Shown in pieces: positions 47,376-56,775 of a stretch of DNA of 64,000 nucleotides; the stretch's first letter is position 1, and each line of letters starts with the position of its first letter. The stretch covers positions 868,001 to 932,000 of the forward strand of contig NZ_AFEJ02000001.1 of assembly GCF_000238775.2 (NCBI RefSeq), written 5' to 3'. Both the position numbers and the translations under genes were made by a program. Source of the stretch: Acaryochloris sp. CCMEE 5410 (lineage in GTDB: Bacteria; Cyanobacteriota; Cyanobacteriia; Thermosynechococcales; Thermosynechococcaceae). The notes beneath the pieces were generated by a model. It was not told where the DNA came from. It ran no database searches and was given only the letters and a program-made list of their open reading frames with translations.

Positions 47376-48464
47376 ATGACAATTGTTAACTCTATTCGTG
47401 TTTATCGTGAGCAAGCTGGACTATCTCAAGATCAGCTTGGAGAGCGCCTTGGAGTTACGAGACAAACAATATCGACTTGGGAAAAAGGAGGAAGAACCCC
47501 CCCCGTCGCTCAACTCACAAATATCGCTAGAGCATTAGACATACCGATCGATCTCCTGCTACACACAAATACATCCGAAGCAAACACAGCAGCTTCAACA
47601 GGACTGATGTTCCGTGCTGACCAACCCTCTGTTCTTAAATCCCACTTAAAAGAACATCTCACGCAAAAAGCCTCTGATTATGCACTTATCGAAGAATTAG
47701 CAGGAGAGTTACCTAATCTTCCCGAAATGCGACCTCTGTCAGGGTATAACGATCACATCGTTGAAGAAGTCGCTAAAGATGTTCGAGATTGGCTAGGAGT
47801 AGGTGAGATTACTCCTCTAGGAGATGTTTTGGCTCATCTTGAAGCCAAAGGGTTGAAGGTCATTTTGCATTCCTTACCTAATGAGATTTCAGGTTTTTCA
47901 GCTTATACAGAAACTTTCGGTGCAAGCATCATCATTAATGAAACACACCCCACCGAAAGAATTTTCTTCACTGCCCTACATGAGTTAGGTCATTTAATTT
48001 TTCATCGACAGGAGTATAAAGAAGCCCAGCCACCAACTCGAAAAAATGATCCAAGAGAAAAAGCCGCCAATCATTTAGCAGGAGCCGTTCTCCTCTCTAG
48101 AGACATTCTGTCCAGGGAACTTTATCCTTACCGTGATCGATGGATTCCTGAACCGTTACTAGCTGACATAAAGCTTCGGTATGGAGTTAGCCTGCGAACC
48201 ACGATTTATCGGGCGGCTCAGATAGGTATAATCAGCAAAAAACAATGTGGTCAACAAATCGGAGTCCTCAACAAAAAGTATGGAGCTGATCGTGAGGAAC
48301 CCACGCTCGCAAAGCCTGAAGGGTTGACTCGTCTAGAAAGACTGATATACAGGCTTCTAGTTAATGATGAATTAACAGCTTCAAGAGCTGCGGAGGTTTT
48401 AGGAACACCCTTGCCAGAAATCCGAGACATCCTAGCTAAATGGATGGAGGAAGATAGCGATTGA
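47376..48464 (+). CDS. Xre-HTH plus ImmA/IrrE-type metallopeptidase regulator
   Basis: A 362-residue protein. Residues ~5-62 form an Xre-type HTH (LSQDQLGERLGVTRQTISTW), and ~115-260 an ImmA/IrrE (DUF955) peptidase-like domain with HELGH (His202, Glu203, His206) and a downstream acidic region (KAANHLAGAVLL). Such fusions act as regulators or antitoxins, some of them cleaving a repressor. The stop overlaps the next gene's TTG start as TTGA, so it is coupled to a PIN-domain protein. The divergent promoter region upstream is short and probably autoregulated (inference). Confidence 0.9.
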   Translation: MTIVNSIRVYREQAGLSQDQLGERLGVTRQTISTWEKGGRTPPVAQLTNIARALDIPIDLLLHTNTSEANTAASTGLMFRADQPSVLKSHLKEHLTQKASDYALIEELAGELPNLPEMRPLSGYNDHIVEEVAKDVRDWLGVGEITPLGDVLAHLEAKGLKVILHSLPNEISGFSAYTETFGASIIINETHPTERIFFTALHELGHLIFHRQEYKEAQPPTRKNDPREKAANHLAGAVLLSRDILSRELYPYRDRWIPEPLLADIKLRYGVSLRTTIYRAAQIGIISKKQCGQQIGVLNKKYGADREEPTLAKPEGLTRLERLIYRLLVNDELTASRAAEVLGTPLPEIRDILAKWMEEDSD

Positions 48465-48946
48465 TACTGCTTTCTGACGCCAATGTCCTTATTGACTTAG
48501 GTTACGTAAATGGGCTGGATGTTCTATGCAAACTAGGGAAAATCGAAGTACTCGATGTTGTCTTGCAAGAATGCGATCACCCTAAACAACCTGATTTAGT
48601 AACAAGCATTTTGGAATGTGGTGTTCAGGAAATCCAAACTGAATACGAATGGATCCAGCCTGCCCAAAAATACCGAACAGGAAGATTGAGTCTTCCTGAT
48701 TCACTCAACTTTTACTATGCCAAATCTTTCAATCGTCACCTTTTAACCAATGAGAAACCTTTAAGGGAACTCTGCAAACAAGAAAGCGTCTTAGTCAACG
48801 GGACATTATGGATCATTGAGGAAAGCTGGAAAAATCAGCTTCGCTCCCAGACTGATTTATGTGAGTGGCTGAGAGTATTACCAACATTAGAGCGTCGGCT
48901 TCCTAAAAAAGAAATTCAGCTCCTTAAACAAAAACTTGGATGCTAA
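48461..48946 (+). CDS. PIN-like domain protein, probable toxin partner of ImmA/Xre
   Basis: A 161-residue protein with the start of a PIN nuclease fold: ILLSDANVLIDLG (Asp6, Asp12), an acidic Glu in VVLQECDHP, and a late SLPDSLNFYYAKSF ... LLTNEKPLREL that matches the position of the third acidic site, though it reads TNE rather than TND. Many PIN proteins are RNases. The TTG start overlaps the stop of the ImmA/Xre gene by 4 bp. Together they look like a toxin-antitoxin pair of the DUF955-PIN kind; activity is inferred. Confidence 0.8.
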   Translation: MILLSDANVLIDLGYVNGLDVLCKLGKIEVLDVVLQECDHPKQPDLVTSILECGVQEIQTEYEWIQPAQKYRTGRLSLPDSLNFYYAKSFNRHLLTNEKPLRELCKQESVLVNGTLWIIEESWKNQLRSQTDLCEWLRVLPTLERRLPKKEIQLLKQKLGC

Positions 48947-49124
48947 ATGATCCTCGTCATAAGGACACGGATCTATTACGATTCATAGCCGAATAGCAAT
49001 GCAGTATTTTGACCCTCAATCATACTCTGCCCGTTTTGAAACCCTGTCTTGATGAATAAGGTCTTGAATATTGACAGGGCCTCTGGATTACGGTTGATTA
49101 AAGTGGATGTGAAGGGTAGAGTCC

Positions 49125-50867
49125 ATGAAGCGAATTTTGGGATTAGCGATTCTTGCTGGGAGTTTGAGTTTGGTCTATCCCCATGCTGCTGTTGCCGGAG
49201 ACGCCTTAGGCGTGGTCTACCCTGCCGATGGACATAAAACCACTGCAGCTCAAATTTTTCTGATTGGCACAGCTCCTGCTTCAGGAAAGGTGACCGTGAA
49301 TGGCCAGGTGATAGACCGCAGCCCCACCGGAAACTTTGCCCCCAGTTTTCCCCTGGAGATTGGCGAAAATACCTTTACACTTCAGTACGGTGACCAGACC
49401 CTCACCCTCAACATCACTCGCACTCTAACCTCTCCCCAACCCACTACAGGCTTATCAGAAGACACATTAGAACCCAAAACCGATATTGCCAAGCTTCCGA
49501 ATGAGCCTGTTTGTTTTACCACGATTGCCAAACCAAACGCTCAGCTCTCGGTTCAAATCGGGCAACAAACCGTTCCGTTGCAACCCCAAGGGCAATCTGT
49601 CAATCTACCCCCCAACTCATCTGCTTTAACCCAGCAGAATCAACCCCAAACCACGGATCAACCGGGGGTATATCAGGGCTGTACCGCCTTCTCCCAACCC
49701 GGTGTTTTGGGCAAGCCCGTGTTTCAGCTAACCAAAGATGGGCAAACCCTCCAGCGAACGGGAGCGAGTACCATTGAAATTCTCTCGCCCCAGGACTTCT
49801 CTGTGATCGAAGTGACCAGTGATCAGGGGGTGGCGCGCACAGGACCGAGTACAAACTACTCTCGGTTAACGCCTTTACCCAAAGGATCGCAAGCTCGCAT
49901 CACTGGACGGGAAGGGGAGTGGTTGCGGTTGGACTATGGCGCTTGGATCAAAGAGAAAGAAACCCGGCCCCTATCCCAGAATATTCTGCCCCATTCTATT
50001 ATTCGCAGTCTTCGCAGTCGCCAAGTGCCGGGTTGGACTGAGGTGGTCTTTCCGCTGCAAAATCCGGTGCCCATCAGCGTCAACCAGGGGGATCAAAGCT
50101 TTACCTTGACCCTACATAACACTACCGCTCAAACGGATGTCATTTTTATGAATGATGATCCGGTGATTCGACGGCTAGATTGGCAACAGCCGGGTCCAGG
50201 GCGGGTGGAGTATAAATTCAATCTCAAGCCCAAACAACAGTGGGGTTATAAGCTGCGCTATGAAGGCACCAGCTTGATACTCTCCCTCCGGCATCCCCCT
50301 AAAGGCAAGGGACTCTCCAATGTGAAAGTGCTGCTAGATCCAGGACATGGCAGCGAAAATGATCTAGGTGCCCGTGGACCCACGGGTTTACCCGAAAAAG
50401 AAGTCACTATTGTCGTCAGTAAACTGCTCCAGGAAGAATTAAAGAAACGAGGAGCAACCGTTGTGATGACTCGCGAAGGGGATGATGACCTCTATCCCCA
50501 GGATCGGGTGGATGTTATCAACCAAACGGAACCGACCATTGCCATCAGCGTTCACTACAATGCATTACCCGATAGTGGTGATGCGGTGAACACGGCAGGG
50601 ATAGGAGCCTTTTGGTACCATGCCCAAAGCCATGATTTAGCAGTCTTTTTACATCATTACCTAGTCAATGATTTGAAGCGGCCTGACTACGGTATTTTTT
50701 GGGATAATTTGGCGTTAACTCGACCAACAGTGGCACCGACTGTGTTGATGGAGTTGGGATTTATGATTAATCCGACGGAGTTCGAGTGGATTACGGATCC
50801 AAAGGCTCAGAAGCAGTTGGCGGTTAGTATGGCGGATGCGATCGCAGCCTGGTTCTCAAAACAATAA
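49125..50867 (+). CDS. N-acetylmuramoyl-L-alanine amidase with SH3 and AMIN-type domains
   Basis: A 580-residue periplasmic enzyme that cuts the amide between MurNAc and the stem peptide. Order: signal peptide (1-24, cut at AVA-G), a beta domain (25-110), a Pro/Gln-rich stretch, an SH3-like domain (about 235-285, EVTSDQGVARTGPSTNYSRL), an AMIN-like beta region, and a C-terminal Amidase_3 catalytic domain (about 400-578). Zinc ligands are seen in LLDPGHGSE, LPEKEVTI and ISVHYNA; the catalytic Glu is in VLMELGFM. A role in cell separation or filament wall remodelling is likely. Confidence 0.93.
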   Translation: MKRILGLAILAGSLSLVYPHAAVAGDALGVVYPADGHKTTAAQIFLIGTAPASGKVTVNGQVIDRSPTGNFAPSFPLEIGENTFTLQYGDQTLTLNITRTLTSPQPTTGLSEDTLEPKTDIAKLPNEPVCFTTIAKPNAQLSVQIGQQTVPLQPQGQSVNLPPNSSALTQQNQPQTTDQPGVYQGCTAFSQPGVLGKPVFQLTKDGQTLQRTGASTIEILSPQDFSVIEVTSDQGVARTGPSTNYSRLTPLPKGSQARITGREGEWLRLDYGAWIKEKETRPLSQNILPHSIIRSLRSRQVPGWTEVVFPLQNPVPISVNQGDQSFTLTLHNTTAQTDVIFMNDDPVIRRLDWQQPGPGRVEYKFNLKPKQQWGYKLRYEGTSLILSLRHPPKGKGLSNVKVLLDPGHGSENDLGARGPTGLPEKEVTIVVSKLLQEELKKRGATVVMTREGDDDLYPQDRVDVINQTEPTIAISVHYNALPDSGDAVNTAGIGAFWYHAQSHDLAVFLHHYLVNDLKRPDYGIFWDNLALTRPTVAPTVLMELGFMINPTEFEWITDPKAQKQLAVSMADAIAAWFSKQ

Positions 50868-50884
50868 AGCTCATCTCTGGAGCT

Positions 50885-50912
50885 ACTCTTCAGCTCACCC
50901 AATCTGAAGAGT
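50885..50912. terminator. Hairpin between convergent amidase and cyAbrB genes
   Basis: Perfect 9-bp stem ACTCTTCAG/CTGAAGAGT with a 10-nt loop, 17 bp after the amidase stop and 16 bp beyond the cyAbrB stop. There is no T-run, but its place between convergent genes suits a shared terminator. Confidence 0.6.
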
Positions 50913-50928
50913 GCAACGAATTCCCTAA

Positions 50929-51321
50929 CTAGCTGTCCGTTTCAACTTTAGTGAGGTGGATATGCTTGCGCCCCAAAGTCACCTCGAACATGTCACCCGG
51001 TGACAGTTCCATTTGTTTGGTGTAGGCCGCGCCAACTAGCAAATTGCCATTGGTTTGGACTGACACCATATAGCTGGGTTGACGTCCTGACGTGCCAGTT
51101 CCATTACTGGTTGGCTGAGCATCAAGGTCTACTCCTTCAGCGTCGAGGACAGCATTCATAAAAGCCATCACATTCAGACGCTCTGACCCATCTGGATCAA
51201 AGGAGAAGTAGCCACAAGCTTTGGCTTTCGCTTCTCGGCTTAAATCACCGAGTTCTTTGATTTTTGCCAGTAGTTTTTCTCCGGTCAATGGCTTAACCGT
51301 TTTCTTCTTTAGTTTAGGCAT
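50929..51321 (-). CDS. cyAbrB-type transcriptional regulator
   Basis: A 130-residue protein of the cyanobacterial AbrB-like group (CalA/CalB). The N-terminal half has LTGEKLLAKIKELGDLSREAKAKACGYF, and the C-terminal AbrB DNA-binding fold has VQTNGNLLVGAAYTKQMELSPGDMFEVTLGRKHIHL, in the reverse domain order known for cyAbrB. These regulators affect carbon/nitrogen balance and cell state. A basic N-terminus (PKLKKKTVK) aids DNA binding. It cannot be assigned to CalA or CalB with certainty. Confidence 0.9.
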   Translation of the reverse strand: MPKLKKKTVKPLTGEKLLAKIKELGDLSREAKAKACGYFSFDPDGSERLNVMAFMNAVLDAEGVDLDAQPTSNGTGTSGRQPSYMVSVQTNGNLLVGAAYTKQMELSPGDMFEVTLGRKHIHLTKVETDS

Positions 51322-52090
51322 AAGTCTCTAATGCAGTAATAAACACAACAGAAAGGAATCAGGGTATCGCTTATTTTTGGGTAAGCTTTTTTACTATAAC
51401 AAAAGAAAAAATGAATAGGTTCAACAATAACAATTGATTCATTTTTTTACCCTGATGATAGGATTTAGTTTTGGATAAGTATCCTGGGGCACATAGAAAA
51501 AGATATCCAGTAAAGTATATATCAAGTTGCCAAGGATTGAGGGTTAGGACGAAGGCAGGAACGATGGATGTCCAGATATCTCCTTTCACTCGACAACTGA
51601 TTCTTATTTGAGTCAACTCTGATTGTGTTTATATTCAAAATCTGACTTTCCCCATGGAAATAATTTGATTGGACTAGGAATACTTTGCAGATAGATGAGC
51701 TAAAACCAAGTCTGGGTGAGTGTTGACTCAACTCGACTCATCTATAAAGGCGTTAGTTATAGACTAAAAAAAGTGGGTTATTTCAATACCCAAAATGTAC
51801 AAGTTCATAGTCTAGTAGAAGTTTTCTGATAGTCAATGCTTTTGTTCTAAGTCTCTTAAGATTGACTACAACAACCCCTCATTCAAGTACTTGAGATTAA
51901 GAAAATATAAATGTCTGCTACACCATCCGTATGAACTCGATAGGCTGATTGACTGATACCCATTTCTATCTATATCCGTCAGATTATTTCCAGTAATAGT
52001 TTGGGAGTCAGCCTCCTAAAATTGGATGCCATCGTTCTGCGATATTCATGCTTAAAAGGGGACCAATAATTCTAGTCTGTACAGATGGCT
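51322..52090. other. Intergenic region with no supported gene
   Basis: 769 bp between the cyAbrB start and the MscS stop, both on the minus strand. It carries the cyAbrB promoter. Short open frames on the minus strand (for instance 51371-51616) have low-complexity hydrophobic translations and no ribosome-binding site, so I reject them. No tRNA or repeat array seen. Confidence 0.5.
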
Positions 52091-53680
52091 TCAAGGATGA
52101 GATCGATATAGCCATAACTGCTGCTGAGGGACGGGGATGGAAATATTGGCTTCGTCGAAGGCTAGCTTTAACCGACGACGCAATTCTCTAGACACGGCCC
52201 ATTGTTGGAGCGGCTGTGTTTTGATCCAGACCTTCACCACAGGACCCCGATGATCAAAATCATCGACGCCCATTAGTTGCGGTGGTTCTAGAATCTGTTT
52301 TTGCCAGTCTGGCTCATCTGCCATGGCCTGGGCAGTAGACTGTATCAAATCCAGCATTTGGTCAATATCGGTATGGTAGGGAATAGGAATGTTGAGATCG
52401 ACCCGTGACCATTCACTGGAGAGGTTGGCCACAATGCGAATTTCACTATTGGGAATGGTGATCAGTTGTCCTTCGGCATTGCGAATTTGGGTCATGCGCA
52501 AGTTTAAAGTTTCAACTACGCCGGTATACCGATCGACTGTGATCACATCACCTACCCCAAACTGATCTTCCACAATCACTAAGAACCCATTGAGGGCATC
52601 TTTGATAATGCTTTGAGAGGCAAGGGAAAGGGCGACCCCCACCAAACCGACCCCCGCTAATAAGGGGCCAACATCTACTTTCAGCAGGATTAAGGCCACA
52701 ATGATGCCTAAGCTAATCCAAATCGGTACAGCAATGCCTTTGATCACATTGGCAATAGTGGAAATCCTCAGCAGCATCCGCCGGGATGCCATGGGGGAGA
52801 GAAAGGGGGTGACGGTTAAGGCTAAGGCGAAACGATTGACTAAGGCCCAACTCAGTCGGATCAGCAGATAGGTGACCAACCCAACCCCAGTTAAAGTGAG
52901 GGGAATGGGTAGGCTCTTGAGCAACCAGATATTGATGGGACGGGTGTAGGGAAATCGGTCCAAACAGATGAGCAGGCAGATTATCCCAATTGAGATTTGC
53001 AGAATACTGAGAACTTGCCGGAGCACCCCGAGGAATCCTACCCAAAATTGGACCGGCGGCAGCTCCAGCGATCCATCTGTTTTAGGGGCGGCGACTGCTT
53101 TGGCGGGTCGTCTTAACCGACGTTGCCAAAAATGGACGAGGCGATTTAAAAGTACGGCACACCCAATCACGGCGGCAGTCAGGATACCCTGCTGTCGCAA
53201 GAACTGGGGCTGGCGCTCGGTCCTAGCGCGACGCAGGGCTGTTTCTAAAATGGATTTGATTTGATCATCTAAGGTGGTGACGTCCAGCCCTCGCAGTTCC
53301 GCATCCAGGGAGGTGATGGTCATCAAATGCTGATCATCAACATAAATGACGGGTAAGTTATTGCTGATCCGAATGTCTACCTTGGGGTCGGCTGAATCTG
53401 AGCGGAGATACTTGCGTTTACTGGTCTCCAGACTGTCCTGGACGGCTTGAATGCGTTCAGCTAGATTGCCTTTAGTGGCCGTGATTTTGAAGAGACGGCG
53501 GCCATCCAACCAAATCCAATCCGAAACCAGAGGGTTCGACAAGTTCGGAATAATTAGTGGCTGCTGGGTTGAGGGGTTGGCAACGGGACTGGGGGCTTGA
53601 GCCCAGACCGGGATATGCAAAAGGAGCGTTAAGATAACGCTAACTAAAGCGAGAATTAGTCGACGGCGGATGGCAGGCAT
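52091..53680 (-). CDS. MscS-family mechanosensitive ion channel
   Basis: A 529-residue channel. A signal peptide (1-28) is followed by a periplasmic domain (about 30-150), four or five membrane helices (about 165-375), and an MscS pore and beta domain: GPLLAGVGLVGVALSLASQS, the pore helix and LNGFLVIVEDQFGVGDVI, then EGQLITIPNSEI. The protein would open under membrane tension and release solutes. The large N-terminal extension is found in many cyanobacterial MscS-like proteins. It runs co-directionally behind the deaminase-like gene. Confidence 0.92.
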   Translation of the reverse strand: MPAIRRRLILALVSVILTLLLHIPVWAQAPSPVANPSTQQPLIIPNLSNPLVSDWIWLDGRRLFKITATKGNLAERIQAVQDSLETSKRKYLRSDSADPKVDIRISNNLPVIYVDDQHLMTITSLDAELRGLDVTTLDDQIKSILETALRRARTERQPQFLRQQGILTAAVIGCAVLLNRLVHFWQRRLRRPAKAVAAPKTDGSLELPPVQFWVGFLGVLRQVLSILQISIGIICLLICLDRFPYTRPINIWLLKSLPIPLTLTGVGLVTYLLIRLSWALVNRFALALTVTPFLSPMASRRMLLRISTIANVIKGIAVPIWISLGIIVALILLKVDVGPLLAGVGLVGVALSLASQSIIKDALNGFLVIVEDQFGVGDVITVDRYTGVVETLNLRMTQIRNAEGQLITIPNSEIRIVANLSSEWSRVDLNIPIPYHTDIDQMLDLIQSTAQAMADEPDWQKQILEPPQLMGVDDFDHRGPVVKVWIKTQPLQQWAVSRELRRRLKLAFDEANISIPVPQQQLWLYRSHP

Positions 53681-53746
53681 TCACGGTTTGGATGGTGTCT
53701 CAATGTTCTACGCTGGCTGCCAATGCCACCTTTTCTAGGATTGGAA

Positions 53747-54802
53747 TTAGGTGGCAACCGTCGCTCGATTTGGCTTTATGGCAGCAGGAGCCCAGTTTAG
53801 AACATCATTCAGAATAGCAGCTGGACCTTGATTTAGGGGCCAAGCAAAGGCATGGCGGAAGGCATTTTCTTGGCAAGCTCTCAGTTGATCGAAGCTAATC
53901 ACGTCTTGAGTGAGGAGAGTTTCGTACTCAAAGGGTAGGCGAACATTGTGGAGACCAGCATTATCGGTGCAAATGGCCACATCAACGCCAGCATCAAAAC
54001 AGCGATCAAACACCACTTGCAGTTGCTGAATACTCTGTAAGGTCCCAGTTTTGAGATAGGTGGTGGGGCAAATTTCTAAGCATTGCCGACGTTGGGCAAC
54101 GGCAGGGAGAAGTTCTGGATGCTGCAAGGGGATTTGGATACCATGACCAATCCGCATCAGGTAGGGCAGTAATTCGGGGTGGGCACCGCCTTCCGTTTCA
54201 TAGAGATGGCAGGTGGTTTTAAGGTTTAGAGAGCGGGCATAGGCATAGAGATCGACAAATTCATCCATGCGATCGCAATACAAATCATCCCCACCAGCTA
54301 GGTCAATCCCGCAGACATACTCCGGCATTTGGGCCGCAATCTCGACAATGGCTCGGTTGACCTCATAGGGCAAGCGCGCATGCATACAGAGAATTTGGCT
54401 GGTGACGATGGGATATTCTTTGACCTGGCTCGCCTGACCGACAATTTCGACAATCTCCGCCGTTTGATCAATCCGTTCCGTTTGACTGAGCTGGTCTGAG
54501 GTGCGCAGATAAGGGGTATACCGCATCTCCATATAGGCCAGATTCTCGAACACGTAAGCGCCGCGAATCAGGCGATAGATAAAGTAAGGCAGGGTTTCGC
54601 GAGTTTGAACGCTTTCCACTAGAGTATGCAGTTCTAGATACTCGGCCAGGGATTCCCGAGGACGACAGTAGAATTCTTCAAACTGGGGATAGTCCGTAAA
54701 GGGTTTGGCCAAATCGGGGCGGTTGCGTTTGAAATATCGCCACAAAATCCGTGGCACTACCGATCCACCTAAATGTCGATGCAACTCAGCGTATAAAGAC
54801 AC
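53747..54802 (-). CDS. Adenosine deaminase-like metal-dependent hydrolase
   Basis: A 351-residue amidohydrolase-fold protein. Metal ligands and catalytic residues are seen in ELHRHLGGS (HxH), TCHLYETEGG (His), RIGHGIQIPL (His) and ICTDNAGLHN. The usual adenosine deaminase motif SLNTDDP has become CTDNAGL, so the second acidic residue is Asn; the substrate may not be adenosine. N6-methyl-AMP or other purine-like substrates occur in the family. Length is normal. It lies upstream of the mscS gene on the same strand, 66 bp apart. Confidence 0.85.
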   Translation of the reverse strand: MSLYAELHRHLGGSVVPRILWRYFKRNRPDLAKPFTDYPQFEEFYCRPRESLAEYLELHTLVESVQTRETLPYFIYRLIRGAYVFENLAYMEMRYTPYLRTSDQLSQTERIDQTAEIVEIVGQASQVKEYPIVTSQILCMHARLPYEVNRAIVEIAAQMPEYVCGIDLAGGDDLYCDRMDEFVDLYAYARSLNLKTTCHLYETEGGAHPELLPYLMRIGHGIQIPLQHPELLPAVAQRRQCLEICPTTYLKTGTLQSIQQLQVVFDRCFDAGVDVAICTDNAGLHNVRLPFEYETLLTQDVISFDQLRACQENAFRHAFAWPLNQGPAAILNDVLNWAPAAIKPNRATVAT

Positions 54803-55033
54803 AATGACCCCTTGCTATGCCAGCCGGAAACTTCTCTTCAATATAAGAAATATTTTTAGAGTTGTGTGGTTAAGAATTCATCCCAAATTGGACATATCCA
54901 GTAACGCAAAATTCATTCTATTTTTCCGTATCTTGCATAACGAATTGCGCCCATCCCTAGAAGAAGGTGGAGACCGCTCAACGGTGGCTATCGTTGCTTC
55001 AGTCTCAGCTCAATTATTAGGAGAGAATTCATT

Positions 55034-55501
55034 ATGAAAAGAATCATGATCGGTGGAGTAGCTATCGTTACGACAGCTTTGGCCCTTTCTGCCTTGACCA
55101 CCCCGGCCCAAGCCAAAACCAAAGGGTTCAATGTCAAAGCCAATGGGTATTGGGCCAAAGGGCATTGCTATTTCGGCAGCATTAATGCTAAATGCGTGGT
55201 CAAAAATCGTAAGGGAAAACGGAATCCCAAACGACGTAAAGCAACGACCGAAATCATCTCTTTCTATGTGTTTAACCAAGGCCATTCTGCACCTATCAAA
55301 ACTCGCTGTACCAGCAGCAAGCGCTGCACCCAGAAACTCGACTCACTGGGTTATCTCAAAAAGCCGATTGGCATGTGGTCTTGTATTCGCGCTAAGAATC
55401 TCAATAACAACAGATATCGGACGTTTTGGGTGGGTCTTAGCAAGTTCAATCGGCCCCTGGGGAGAAGAACCCAAGCCATGGCCAATGCCTGCCAGTCCTA
55501 G
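55034..55501 (+). CDS. Small basic secreted protein with six cysteines
   Basis: A 155-residue protein with a signal peptide (residues 1-27, ending AQA). The mature part is strongly basic and holds six Cys (GHCYFG, AKCVVK, TRCTSS, RCTQK, WSCIRA, NACQS), which could form three disulfides. TAGGAGAG precedes the ATG. I do not recognise the family. Small, basic, disulfide-rich and secreted proteins can be adhesins, inhibitors or bacteriocin-like; no role can be assigned. Confidence 0.7.
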   Translation: MKRIMIGGVAIVTTALALSALTTPAQAKTKGFNVKANGYWAKGHCYFGSINAKCVVKNRKGKRNPKRRKATTEIISFYVFNQGHSAPIKTRCTSSKRCTQKLDSLGYLKKPIGMWSCIRAKNLNNNRYRTFWVGLSKFNRPLGRRTQAMANACQS

Positions 55502-55640
55502 ATCTGGGCCATCGGGATTAAACAGCTAGCCTCTTGGGGGGACTGAAATTGAAGCCTTTCTAAAGGACGATTCGTTGAATGTCTATTCATGCCAATTAAA
55601 TGGTTTAATGATCTCTGGAACCTTTGATGTGTGGACTCCG

Positions 55641-55859
55641 ATGGCTCTGTTAACCGTAGATAAAATCGAACAGCTTCGTAATCAACTGGAAGCCTGTACG
55701 AATCATCAAACTGCGTCAGCATTGAAAGTTGCGATCGCAAGACTGGAATCCCAACTCCAACCTCCAACCCCCACGGAGCCTGAAACTCAGCTAACGGACG
55801 AAATTCTCCAACCCCTGATCGCTCAAGGCAGTATCAAGGTGTATCATCCAAGCCGTTAG
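55641..55859 (+). CDS. Small hypothetical protein
   Basis: A 72-residue, mostly helical protein (ALLTVDKIEQLRNQLEAC, ALKVAIARLESQ, followed by a Pro/Thr linker and a C-terminal helix). The ATG at 55641 is preferred as the first helix starts there; an ATG 66 bp upstream is possible. It has no recognised family, and it may be chance coding, but the composition is that of a real helical protein. Confidence 0.5.
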   Translation: MALLTVDKIEQLRNQLEACTNHQTASALKVAIARLESQLQPPTPTEPETQLTDEILQPLIAQGSIKVYHPSR

Positions 55860-55887
55860 TGCTCCGTCCTACCGATTGATTTCAGCT

Positions 55888-56766
55888 TTATTTAGGTGCA
55901 TTCTCCAGCACCATCAAAACTGACTTTACAGGGCGAAGCAGTGGCTCTCCTTGCAGGCTTTTACCCGTAATCACTTGGTCTTGATAGATCAGCGAAGACG
56001 AACTGCCCCCATCTAGATTTAAGGCGGACACTGCACCCTGCTGTTCCATAAAATCGGCTAGCTCAGGGAGTGAAAGTCCAGGCTTGGTAGCAGATTGTTG
56101 CTCCACCATTACCCAGATAACATCCCCCTTACCCGTAATCCCAACCGCACTTCTAGCATTGGGCTGACGGCTGCCAATGGCATCTCGAATCACCTGGCCA
56201 TCAACTGAGTCGGTGAATCCTTCTGCTTGTGAGGTCAATTGAGGAAGAAGCTGAGGTCCCGCTCCCAGGGCGTAGTTAAGGGTGCAGTCTGGAGGAATAG
56301 GCTGGCTATATAAGCTAATGGCATAGGTAGTCTTAGCACCACATTGATATTGCCGAAACTCCGAGCGATTAAGGATCTTTGGTAAATAGACTTTCAGATC
56401 AGGATTATCCACCAATCTTGAATTCTGAGTCGGGTCAGCCAGGGTTTGTCCTCCTCGCCGAATATAGGAGGTGGTTAGCTGATTCGCAGGGTCAAAATAT
56501 CCCCCATTGATTACGGCAACTGGCTTGGGAGTGCCCTGAGCAAAATCAACCACGGTTTGGAGTCCGTCCACGACATCAAGACGAACGGTATAGCGAGGAT
56601 GGTTTGGGATCCGCAGGACATGCACCGTTGCCTGCGATAGTTCCTGCTTTTGATATTGCATAGTGGGGGGTGGTTGCTGCGGCTGTGGCGAGAGTTGAGA
56701 CGGAGCAGAACACAATCCCAAGCCCATAACCAAAGACATGCTGATAGACCATCCAATCAATCTCAT
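55888..56766 (-). CDS. Phosphodiester glycosidase-family (NAGPA-like) secreted protein
   Basis: A 292-residue protein with a lipoprotein-like or Sec signal (residues 5-20, LGLCSAPS) and the phosphodiester glycosidase domain: AVINGGYFDPANQLTTSY, ARSAVGITGKGDVIWV, and ALNLDGGSSSSLIYQD, motifs known from NAGPA and related exopolysaccharide-linked enzymes. A Cys in the signal could be a lipobox. It is the second gene of a two-gene unit, with 9 bp between it and the Rieske gene upstream. Confidence 0.88.
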   Translation of the reverse strand: MRLIGWSISMSLVMGLGLCSAPSQLSPQPQQPPPTMQYQKQELSQATVHVLRIPNHPRYTVRLDVVDGLQTVVDFAQGTPKPVAVINGGYFDPANQLTTSYIRRGGQTLADPTQNSRLVDNPDLKVYLPKILNRSEFRQYQCGAKTTYAISLYSQPIPPDCTLNYALGAGPQLLPQLTSQAEGFTDSVDGQVIRDAIGSRQPNARSAVGITGKGDVIWVMVEQQSATKPGLSLPELADFMEQQGAVSALNLDGGSSSSLIYQDQVITGKSLQGEPLLRPVKSVLMVLENAPK

Positions 56767-56775
56767 ATCTATCTC

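Noticed and set aside
51371-51616. Open frame of 81 codons in the region upstream of cyAbrB
   Set aside because: Hydrophobic and low-complexity translation in AT-rich DNA, no start context; not a gene.
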